A DNA stretch of 5,127 nucleotides from the NCBI GenBank assembly GCA_023426625.1, contig JAFAAJ010000046.1, positions 1 through 5,127 on the forward strand, given 5' to 3'. Below are positions 1 to 5,127 of this stretch, piece by piece. The notes under the pieces are model-generated. The model did no database searches. It was not told the DNA's origin and saw nothing but the letters and a program-made list of their open reading frames with translations. Source of the stretch: Bacteroidota bacterium. Lineage in GTDB: Bacteria > Bacteroidota > Bacteroidia > Flavobacteriales > Weeksellaceae. The position numbers were made by a program, and so were the translations under genes. How positions within the stretch are numbered: the stretch's first letter is position 1; every line of letters starts with the position of its first letter.

Positions 1-406
1 ATGGGTGACTGTCTACAAATTCGTTAGGTGTTCCGTTCAGTTTGGCAATATAATACTCTCTGTATTTTTTGTATTGTTTGTCATTCCAGGCTGCAATACC
101 TACTCCCGCTCCTACAGCTCCCCAAACAATAGGAATCTTCCAGTATTTTTTATTATAAAACTGCCCTAATCCGGGAAGAACAGCAGAATACAAACCTGCT
201 TTTGTGGGATTTAATTTTAATACACCAGTTGTAGGACCGTTGGCTTTTTCCAGATCAGTAACCACCTGTGCTGCTGACCTTTCAGGTTTTGCCGCAGGAA
301 TACTGTCTTTCGGGTGATATTCCACCCGAATGGTATCATTTGGATTTACCTGTGCATAAGCCACAACAAACAGACACAGGAAAAATGTGAAAAGTAATTT
401 CTTCAT
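1..406 (-). CDS. DUF5683 domain membrane/envelope protein, N-terminal part (C-terminus beyond window)
   Basis: This is a partial gene: 135 codons are visible, starting at the ATG at 406-404 and running off the left edge. Residues 1-18 look like a Sec signal peptide (MKK, then a hydrophobic LLFTFFLCLFVVAYA, with likely cleavage after AYA before Gln19). A polar stretch follows to about residue 65. Then comes a motif I recognise from DUF5683 proteins of Bacteroidota: PTKAGLYSAVLPGLGQFYNKKYWKIP (residues 67-92), leading into a hydrophobic Gly-rich segment (about 90-107) that is probably a transmembrane helix, then a basic, Tyr-rich stretch (NDKQYKKYREYY). The biochemical function of the family is unknown. 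The start codon directly follows the parB stop (TAA-ATG, no gap), so it is probably co-transcribed and translationally coupled with parB. In flavobacteria this gene commonly sits between parB and dapB/lepB, which would lie to the left of this window. The family call is from memory of the motif. Confidence 0.85.
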   Translation of the reverse strand, partial: MKKLLFTFFLCLFVVAYAQVNPNDTIRVEYHPKDSIPAAKPERSAAQVVTDLEKANGPTTGVLKLNPTKAGLYSAVLPGLGQFYNKKYWKIPIVWGAVGAGVGIAAWNDKQYKKYREYYIAKLNGTPNEFVDSHP

Positions 407-1297
407 TTATTTAATATGAGATAAAATGTATTCCAGTTCATCTTCATTTTTGAAGTCCAGAACAATTTTACCTTTTTTACCGTTTCCGGAGGTTTTGATC
501 TCCACTTTTACGTCCAGGATATCAGAAATTGTTTTCTGAGCCCTTTTATAGTTATTGGAAAGCTCCGGTTTTGCTTTTTTGGCAGCCGGTGATTTCGGAT
601 TTTTCAGAGCTGTAGATACCTGTTCTGTCTGACGTACATTCAGTTGTTCTTTGATGATTCTGTCAAACAGTATTTGCTGAAGTTCCTCATTATCCAGACT
701 GATAATTGCTCTACCGTGTCCTGCTGAGATCTCTCCGCTTCTGATCGCATTCTGAATATCGGGGCTCAATCTTAATAATCTGATCGAGTTGGTGATCGTA
801 CTTCTGTCCTTTCCTACTCTCTGGCTAAGGTTCTCCTGAGTCATTCCAATTTCATCCAAAAGCCTTTGGTAAGTTAATGCAATCTCTATGGCATCAAGGT
901 CTTCTCTCTGGATATTTTCAACAAGAGCCATTTCCAAAAGCTCCTGATCATTAACTAATCGGATATAGGCAGGAATAGTGGTAAGACCGGCCAGTTTACT
1001 TGCTCTGTAACGTCTTTCCCCGGATATGATTTCGAATCTTTCACCATCTTTTCTCAGGGTAATCGGCTGGATCACGCCTAAGTTTTTGATGGATTGCGCA
1101 AGTTCGTTCAGTGCTTTCTCGTCAAAATAAGTTCTCGGCTGGGTGGGATTCGGGTAGATATCTTCGATGGCTACTTCTACGATATTCCCTACAAATTTAT
1201 CTGCTCCTTCATCGGTAGCTGAGTTGATCGTCGCTTTGGATTCAGCACTTAAAATAGCGCCCAAACCACGCCCCATAGCTCTTTTTTTGTCCTTCAT
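407..1297 (-). CDS. parB: Chromosome-partitioning protein ParB (Spo0J family)
   Basis: This 296-residue protein has the normal length for chromosomal ParB. In this family ParB binds parS, hydrolyses CTP, slides as a DNA clamp near the origin and stimulates the ParA ATPase. Visible parts, in order: a basic N-terminal peptide with GRGLGAIL (residues 9-16), the usual ParA-activating motif; the ParB/Srx CTPase domain (about 40-135) with GVIQPI (74-79), GERRYRA (93-99, CTP contacts) and ENIQREDL (127-134); a helix-turn-helix (about 152-175, MTQENLSQRVGKDRSTITNS) for parS recognition; GHGRAI (193-198); a Lys/Pro/Ala linker (about 232-249); and a C-terminal dimerisation segment (about 260-296). The ATG at 1297 is chosen because it keeps the basic leader before GRGLG. 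The gene lies 38 bp after parA and abuts the DUF5683 gene. All key motifs look intact. Confidence 0.97.
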   Translation of the reverse strand: MKDKKRAMGRGLGAILSAESKATINSATDEGADKFVGNIVEVAIEDIYPNPTQPRTYFDEKALNELAQSIKNLGVIQPITLRKDGERFEIISGERRYRASKLAGLTTIPAYIRLVNDQELLEMALVENIQREDLDAIEIALTYQRLLDEIGMTQENLSQRVGKDRSTITNSIRLLRLSPDIQNAIRSGEISAGHGRAIISLDNEELQQILFDRIIKEQLNVRQTEQVSTALKNPKSPAAKKAKPELSNNYKRAQKTISDILDVKVEIKTSGNGKKGKIVLDFKNEDELEYILSHIK

Positions 1298-1335
1298 ATT
1301 GCTTCAAGCTTTAAGCTTATGGCTTTAAGCTAATT
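1298..1335. repeat. GCTTTAAGCT-type short repeats between parA and parB
   Basis: The 38-bp gap is almost entirely GCTTnAAGC units: GCTTCAAGCT (1301-1310), GCTTTAAGCTT (1308-1318) and GCTTTAAGCT (1322-1331). A related copy, CTTTAAGCTTCAA, lies at 2118-2130 just upstream of parA. Each unit is self-complementary apart from its middle base. In the minus-strand mRNA they can form small stems, for example GCTTA/TAAGC. Whether this is a dispersed genomic repeat or a local element cannot be decided from one window. Confidence 0.6.
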
Positions 1336-2109
1336 TTAATTTTTTACTAATTTTTCGTTCTTTAACAAAACTTCTTCTGCCAGTTGGATATACTGGATCG
1401 CTCCTTTACTTTCAGCATCGTAATTCAGGATACTTTCTCCAAAACTCGGCGCTTCACTTAATCTTACGTTTCTGCTGATAATGGTTTCGAACACCATTTC
1501 CGGGAAGTGAGCATTCACTTCTTCCACCACCTGATTGGATAATCTCAACCTGCTGTCATACATGGTAAGAAGCAAACCTTCGATATCCAGATCTCTATTG
1601 TGGATCTTCTGAACATTTTTAATAGTATTCAAAAGTTTACCTAATCCTTCTAATGCGAAATATTCACATTGAATCGGAATGATCACTGAATCTGCTGCGG
1701 TAAGTGCATTCACCGTAATTAACCCTAAACTTGGTGCACAATCGATGATGATGAAATCATACTCATCCCTTACGCTTTGCAGGGCTTGCTTAAGCATATA
1801 TTCACGATCTTCTTTGTCTACAAGCTCGATTTCTGCAGCTACCAAGTCGATGTGTGACGGAACAATATCAAGATTCGGCGTACTTGTTCTCTGGATACAG
1901 CTTTTTGTATCTACACTGTGTTCCAACAAGTTATATGTAGAATACTGAACTTCCTCTACTCCCAATCCGGATGTTGCATTTGCCTGCGGATCCGCATCAA
2001 TAATCAATATTCTTTTTTCCAATACCCCTAATGCTGCAGCTAGATTTACAGCTGTTGTGGTTTTCCCGACTCCTCCTTTCTGATTAGCGATACCTATGAT
2101 TTTTGCCAT
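1336..2109 (-). CDS. parA: Chromosome-partitioning ATPase ParA (Soj family)
   Basis: This is a 257-residue ATPase of the ParA/Soj/MinD class. The family binds DNA non-specifically as an ATP dimer and segregates ParB-bound origins. Visible motifs: the deviant Walker A KGGVGKTT (residues 11-18, with the signature lysine at 11); IIDADPQANAT (about 36-46, Walker A' aspartates); Walker B FIIIDCAPS (about 119-127, Asp123); and the Soj-type RNVRLSEAPSFG (about 213-224). Length and ends are typical, without the extra N-terminal HTH domain of many plasmid ParAs, so a chromosomal role is favoured. The reading frame extends upstream to a TTG at 2130, but the ATG at 2109-2107 is preferred: it gives MAKIIGIANQKGG, the standard beginning, and the TTG lies inside a probable -7 promoter box. 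No Shine-Dalgarno sequence is visible, as is usual in Bacteroidota. It is the first gene of the apparent parA-parB-DUF5683 operon. Confidence 0.97.
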   Translation of the reverse strand: MAKIIGIANQKGGVGKTTTAVNLAAALGVLEKRILIIDADPQANATSGLGVEEVQYSTYNLLEHSVDTKSCIQRTSTPNLDIVPSHIDLVAAEIELVDKEDREYMLKQALQSVRDEYDFIIIDCAPSLGLITVNALTAADSVIIPIQCEYFALEGLGKLLNTIKNVQKIHNRDLDIEGLLLTMYDSRLRLSNQVVEEVNAHFPEMVFETIISRNVRLSEAPSFGESILNYDAESKGAIQYIQLAEEVLLKNEKLVKN

Positions 2110-2135
2110 TATTAGAACTTTAAGCTTCAAAAATA
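2110..2135 (-). promoter_or_regulatory. Probable parA promoter (-7 box TATTTTTG) with short leader
   Basis: On the minus strand TATTTTTG (2135-2128) matches the Bacteroidota -7 consensus TAnnTTTG exactly. Transcription would start around 2121-2124, leaving a leader of about 12-15 nt before the parA ATG at 2109. No good TTG is seen at the usual -33 distance, so the call rests on the -7 box and its position. If it is real, the upstream in-frame TTG at 2130 is not transcribed as a start codon. Confidence 0.4.
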
Positions 2136-2210
2136 CACTTTTTTCTTTGCTCTTGATAAAGCATGAAAACCAAATTGAGTTAAAATATTGTTAACAAGCA
2201 CTTTAGGCAT

Positions 2211-2249
2211 TAAAAAAATTATCCACAAAAAATAGTCTTTTGTGGATAA
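2211..2249 (-). terminator. Rho-independent-type terminator after tonB; arms contain inverted DnaA boxes
   Basis: Perfect 12-bp arms TTATCCACAAAA (2219-2230) and TTTTGTGGATAA (2238-2249) flank a 7-nt loop. On the minus strand the stem is followed at once by seven T residues (2218-2212), the layout of an intrinsic terminator. It lies 27 bp past the tonB stop and 100 bp before the parA start, so it should separate tonB from the par operon. The stem is weaker than a GC-rich one, with only four G-C pairs. Each arm also contains the consensus DnaA box TTATCCACA (2219-2227, and 2241-2249 in reverse). Confidence 0.75.
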
Positions 2250-2276
2250 CTGTTCAAGATTTATATGATATAATTA

Positions 2277-3116
2277 CTATTCAAATTTCATTGAAATCGG
2301 AAATTTGAAATAGCTTCTTACGGCTTCACCTTTTTTATTTTTTCCGGGAACCCATTTCCCTTTAATAGATTTAATTGTTCTGATCGCTTCGTTATTAAAA
2401 TCTACATCTGCTCCATTAGCTTTGATCCCGGATATCGTTCCATCGATCTCTACAATGAAACTGATTGTGGTCTTCATCATTTCTCCTGTTCCTTCAAATC
2501 CGGAACCATCGAAGTTATTGATCACTTTATTTCTGAATGAATTGATCCCACCTACAAAGTCGGCTTCTTTACTAAGTTCTCCCGCTCCTGCAATTTTATT
2601 AGGATCTGTTTTCTCTACAGGTGGCTGTACCGGCGTGACAACAGGACCAGTTGTAACTTTTGACATCGGAGGCACATAGATATTCACCTTTGATTCTCCA
2701 TCGAGATTGTCATTAATAGATGGTATTGCATCAATAGGTATATCCTTTTTTTCAGATTCGACTGCATCGTTTTTCGGCTCTGGTAATCTGTCATCATAGG
2801 TTTTTACATCTGGTGCTGAAGCAGGTTTAACGGGCTCAACTTCTACTGGAGGTTTTTCCGGAACATCTGGAACTACAGGATCTAGCAATTCTATTTCCAC
2901 TCCTCCCGGACCTTCTGTTGGCACATCTGTCTTAAAAGCCGAAATAGCCAAAGGAGTCATTGAAATCGCAGCTAATAACCCTACACCTACAAAAAGTGCT
3001 TTCGTTAACAGCCTGTCTGATTCATTTCTTAATACATAGGCACCGTATTCTTTGTTTCGGTGCTCAAAAAGAACCTCGTTAAAACGAAATTCCTGGTCTT
3101 GTTGTAGGTGTCTCAT
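2277..3116 (-). CDS. tonB: Energy transducer TonB (flavobacterial type)
   Basis: This 279-residue inner-membrane protein would couple the proton-motive force, with ExbB/ExbD (not in this window), to TonB-dependent outer-membrane receptors. Visible layout: a cytoplasmic N-terminus with EHRNKEYGAY (residues 18-27), a stretch typical of Bacteroidetes TonB proteins; one transmembrane helix (about 40-61, ALFVGVGLLAAISMTPLAISAF); a long Pro/Glu/Val-rich periplasmic linker (about 68-170); and a TonB C-terminal domain (about 188-279) with ISFIVEIDGTISGIKA, a conserved acidic/Asn patch, GKWVPGKNKKGEAVRS and a final FPISMKF. A GTG at 3119-3117 lies in frame just before the ATG at 3116-3114. The ATG is chosen because it gives the usual MRHLQQDQEFRFNEV start. 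Flavobacteria carry several tonB paralogues, so the symbol marks the family rather than a particular locus. It appears to be transcribed alone, with a terminator downstream and a divergent gene upstream. Confidence 0.93.
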   Translation of the reverse strand: MRHLQQDQEFRFNEVLFEHRNKEYGAYVLRNESDRLLTKALFVGVGLLAAISMTPLAISAFKTDVPTEGPGGVEIELLDPVVPDVPEKPPVEVEPVKPASAPDVKTYDDRLPEPKNDAVESEKKDIPIDAIPSINDNLDGESKVNIYVPPMSKVTTGPVVTPVQPPVEKTDPNKIAGAGELSKEADFVGGINSFRNKVINNFDGSGFEGTGEMMKTTISFIVEIDGTISGIKANGADVDFNNEAIRTIKSIKGKWVPGKNKKGEAVRSYFKFPISMKFE

Positions 3117-3305
3117 CACTAGTAAATATTTAAACTGTTTTATACTTAAATGATTATTAGTTTTCTAAATCTTATCGATAAGTATTGAAGCAATATCAAA
3201 ATATTTGCCAAAAAATTAATAATACATCATATTTTTATAAAACATTATAGCATTCCATCAAATTTAACTATGTATAGGATAATAATTTCCTATCAATAAG
3301 GAACA

Positions 3306-3374
3306 TACTGTTTTTATTATTCAACAATAATTATTTAAAATTTTCAATAATTCAACATAAAATAAAAAACAGTA
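3306..3374. repeat. Long inverted repeat with nested hairpin in the AT-rich region
   Basis: TACTGTTTTT (3306-3315) pairs perfectly with AAAAACAGTA (3365-3374) across a 49-bp spacer. The spacer contains ATTATT-CAAC-AATAAT (3316-3331), the palindrome AATAATTATT (3327-3336) and two copies of ATTCAACA (3319-3326 and 3350-3357), offset by 31 bp. Chance structure is common at this base composition, but the 10-bp outer arms with a CTG/CAG core are less trivial. Confidence 0.45.
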
Positions 3375-3428
3375 AAAACCACATCCCAAAATCGGAAAAA
3401 TACTGAGACATTTTTTTTTAGCCCGAGA

Positions 3429-3447
3429 TACATTTGTACCATACAAA
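3429..3447 (+). promoter_or_regulatory. Probable promoter -7 box with overlapping 15-bp dyad
   Basis: TACATTTG (3429-3436) fits the Bacteroidota -7 consensus TAnnTTTG and is the only perfect match I found on the plus strand of the divergent region. The expected start near 3441-3444 gives a leader of about 55 nt before the ATG at 3499. No clear TTG is present at the -33 distance; a run of nine T residues (3411-3419) lies there instead. A perfect inverted repeat, TTTGTA-CCA-TACAAA (3433-3447), covers the end of the box and the expected start site, as an operator would. Confidence 0.5.
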
Positions 3448-3498
3448 AGGGAAAGCTGAAAACCTAAAAGAGTAAGCAAATTTTAAAAACCGATAATT

Positions 3499-5109
3499 AT
3501 GCCAACTTTAACACAAGAAGCTAAATCCAACTCTCTAATGAGTATGCTTTTAAAACAAGTTTATGACACTGTAACTAATGGAGGAAATCCTGATTCTTTA
3601 GGACCGGATGATTTCATCGCTTTCGATCCTGTAGGCGTTACTCTTTCCGAAGACACTTTCGATTATGCACTAAACGGACTTTTCGGGGATGCACCGTCTC
3701 CAAAACCAATGCTTGACGGAACAGGAAAACCGATCCTTGATGCCAACGGGAATCCTAAAATAGATATGGAAGCCTATCAAAATGCATTATCCAGCAGCAA
3801 ATTCAGAAAATATCTTCAAATGGAACAGTTTGCTGCCATGGTAGATGTAATTCCTTCTCAGTTACCTCCTCTTACTCCAAGCGGAAACGGAAGATCTATG
3901 ACGATCATGAGCATCATGAACGATTCTCAAAAAAGAGTTTCCAAAGTATATGAGGATCTTTTACAGTGGTCTGTGGTAGTTGACACTGAGTTTGACGAAA
4001 AGGTAGAAAAGAAATTAAATTCCTTACGAGACAAATTATTTAAAATTAAAAAGGTAAAAAATCCTGATTTTGATGAAAACGCTCCGGTAGACGACATGAA
4101 CAAACCGGAAATCTTCCACACATTCGTATCTCCTACTTACGCTAAATATATAGAGTATCAGATGAAATACTACGATGTAGTGGATGCCAATAACGAAATC
4201 AGAACAGCAGCCGACAATGGAGATCCGGAAGCAATGGCTAAGCTTTCTATTGATGGTAAGAACATGAAAAAACGTGAAGAAGCCGCATTAAAAGCATGGC
4301 AGTCTTTAGGTTACAAAGAAGCTGTGGAGAGAATTCAAAATTACTTAAGTGAAATTGAAGAGAAACACATGCTTGTCATTAAGAAAAGAATTCAGTCTGA
4401 GTTCAGAAACAGCCAGAGAACAAGAATTTTAGATTATACCAACTATTCTCCTTCTATTCCGGTTGCCGCCAATGCACTGAAAGAATCTAAAGGATGGCCT
4501 ACCATTACCATTACAGAAGGCGAATCCAATTATGACTATTCTAAAACCGTACATAACTGGAGCGCAGCAGGGGGATTCAGCATGGGAATTTTCTCTATCG
4601 GGGCAAAAGGTGGTGGAAAACACGAAAAAAAACAGATCAACACTGATTACACCAACCTGAAAATTTCTTTCAAATTAGGAAAAGTAAGAGTTGAAAGAGG
4701 CTGGTTCAATGAACAGTTTGTAGAATCCAAGTTCTGGAAACTACATGAGCAATCTCCACAAACACTGAACGGAGACATCATCAGCGACGGTAAAGGAAAG
4801 GGATTAATGCCTTCCATCATTACAGAGCTGATCATTGCTAAAGATGTTAGCATGGATTTCTCCAACAACAGTACTGCCTTCAAGGATGTGAAAAACTCAG
4901 TGAGTTCAGGAGCTGCTGTAGGCATAGGACCTTTTGTATTCGGCGGAAGCTACAGCTATGATAATCAGGATGTAAAATCGAATGCAAAATGGAGCGGTAA
5001 GAAACTGGTTTCAAACGGAATTTACATCATTGGATACAAATGTCACGTAGTTCCAAAATCTCCAAATCCAAATCCTGAGATCAAGAAATGGACAGACGGA
5101 AAATCATAA
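3499..5109 (+). CDS. Uncharacterised two-domain protein, 536 residues
   Basis: I do not recognise a named family. The ATG at 3499 follows an A-rich leader (AAAAACCGATAATT) without a Shine-Dalgarno site, and the frame is open to a TAA at 5107-5109. No signal peptide or hydrophobic helix is visible, so the protein is probably cytoplasmic or exported by a non-Sec route. Residues 1-60 hold short helices and an acidic loop. Residues 73-88 are two tandem octads (DGTGKPIL, DANGNPKI). Residues 90-310 look mostly alpha-helical and charged, with probable coiled coils (about 145-185 and 255-305). From about 333 the character changes to beta-rich, Gly/Ser/aromatic sequence: WPTITITEGE, a Gly-rich GGFSMGIFSIGAKGGG (358-373), KISFKLGKVRVERGWF (388-403), IISDGKGKGLMPSIITELIIAKDV (427-450), a second Gly-rich segment (470-486) and IYIIGYKCHVVP (508-519). 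The only cysteine is Cys515. My impression that ISDG...LMPSIITELIIAKDV recurs in uncharacterised bacterial and fungal proteins is from memory and unverified. Confidence 0.9.
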   Translation: MPTLTQEAKSNSLMSMLLKQVYDTVTNGGNPDSLGPDDFIAFDPVGVTLSEDTFDYALNGLFGDAPSPKPMLDGTGKPILDANGNPKIDMEAYQNALSSSKFRKYLQMEQFAAMVDVIPSQLPPLTPSGNGRSMTIMSIMNDSQKRVSKVYEDLLQWSVVVDTEFDEKVEKKLNSLRDKLFKIKKVKNPDFDENAPVDDMNKPEIFHTFVSPTYAKYIEYQMKYYDVVDANNEIRTAADNGDPEAMAKLSIDGKNMKKREEAALKAWQSLGYKEAVERIQNYLSEIEEKHMLVIKKRIQSEFRNSQRTRILDYTNYSPSIPVAANALKESKGWPTITITEGESNYDYSKTVHNWSAAGGFSMGIFSIGAKGGGKHEKKQINTDYTNLKISFKLGKVRVERGWFNEQFVESKFWKLHEQSPQTLNGDIISDGKGKGLMPSIITELIIAKDVSMDFSNNSTAFKDVKNSVSSGAAVGIGPFVFGGSYSYDNQDVKSNAKWSGKKLVSNGIYIIGYKCHVVPKSPNPNPEIKKWTDGKS

Positions 5110-5127
5110 TATCCTCTCAATAATGAT

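Larger units (their letters stand above)
3117..3498. other. AT-rich divergent intergenic region between tonB and the 536-residue protein gene
   Basis: These 382 bp have no convincing ORF or RNA gene on either strand. By hand count 3121-3420 has 58 G+C in 300 bases (about 19%). The region holds a 12-bp palindrome (3171-3182), a 6-bp-arm dyad (3274-3293), a hairpin ATTATT-CAAC-AATAAT (3316-3331), distant 10-bp inverted arms (3306-3315 and 3365-3374), and a perfect -7 box with overlapping dyad (3429-3447). It must contain the promoters of both divergent genes. For tonB I found only a one-mismatch -7 box, so that promoter is not placed. Confidence 0.7.

Noticed and set aside
1679..1948. 89-codon plus-strand ORF inside parA
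   Set aside because: It is fully antisense to the intact parA gene, with low-complexity Ser/Leu composition and no family resemblance; a shadow frame.
2110..2130. parA starting at the in-frame TTG (2130), adding seven residues
   Set aside because: The ATG at 2109 gives the standard ParA N-terminus, and the TTG overlaps a probable -7 promoter box and a repeat copy.
2422..2679. 85-codon plus-strand ORF inside tonB
   Set aside because: Antisense to the Pro-rich linker and C-terminal domain of tonB; a shadow frame.
3117..3119. tonB starting at the GTG immediately before the ATG
   Set aside because: It adds only one residue (GTG-ATG); the ATG gives the usual family start.
3270..3299. Tiny plus-strand ORF ATG TAT AGG ... 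TAA in the divergent spacer
   Set aside because: Only nine codons, with no promoter or start signal before it; expected by chance in AT-rich DNA.
3411..3420. Run of nine T residues as a plus-strand terminator
   Set aside because: No stable stem precedes it; it lies at the upstream promoter position of the 536-residue protein gene.
3927..4925. Three minus-strand ORFs (64, 64 and 92 codons) inside the 536-residue protein gene
   Set aside because: All lie opposite a long continuous coding frame, and no promoter or family resemblance was seen.
1..5127. parS site (TGTTnCACGTGnAACA type)
   Set aside because: Looked for because parAB is present; no CACGTG-centred match was seen by eye. parS sites often lie elsewhere near the origin.
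1..5127. tRNA, rRNA, CRISPR array, insertion sequence
   Set aside because: No cloverleaf, ribosomal, regular spacer-repeat or transposase signal was seen on either strand.

Overview
The window looks like chromosomal DNA of a Bacteroidota bacterium, most likely class Flavobacteriia and close to Chryseobacterium. Four things point there: the order parA-parB-DUF5683 protein; a TonB whose N-terminus carries the flavobacterial EHRNKEYGAY stretch; A-rich leaders without Shine-Dalgarno sites; and promoter -7 boxes of the TAnnTTTG type. The genus-level call comes from protein resemblance recalled from memory, not from a search.

Left half, minus strand, read from right to left. An energy-transducer TonB gene (2277-3116) is followed by a 167-bp gap that holds a strong hairpin plus T-run (2211-2249), a probable terminator. 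Next come parA (1336-2109), parB (407-1297) and a DUF5683 membrane protein whose C-terminal part runs off the left edge (1-406). These last three form an apparent operon. There are 38 bp between parA and parB, and the parB stop codon directly abuts the DUF5683 start. ParA and ParB are the chromosome-segregation pair: ParB is a CTP-dependent clamp that loads at parS, and ParA is the ATPase that moves it. No parS site was seen in the window. The terminator arms contain two perfect consensus DnaA boxes in inverted orientation.

Right half. A very AT-rich divergent region (3117-3498, about 19% G+C over 3121-3420) separates tonB from one plus-strand gene (3499-5109). That gene encodes a 536-residue protein I cannot assign to a named family. 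It has no signal peptide or obvious transmembrane helix. It has an alpha-helical N-terminal two-thirds and a Gly/Ser/aromatic-rich, probably beta-rich C-terminal third that seems to contain two similar halves. Its likely promoter has a perfect TAnnTTTG box overlapped by a 15-bp dyad that could be an operator.

The left genes are conserved housekeeping genes. The plus-strand gene and its upstream region are the least explained part of the window.
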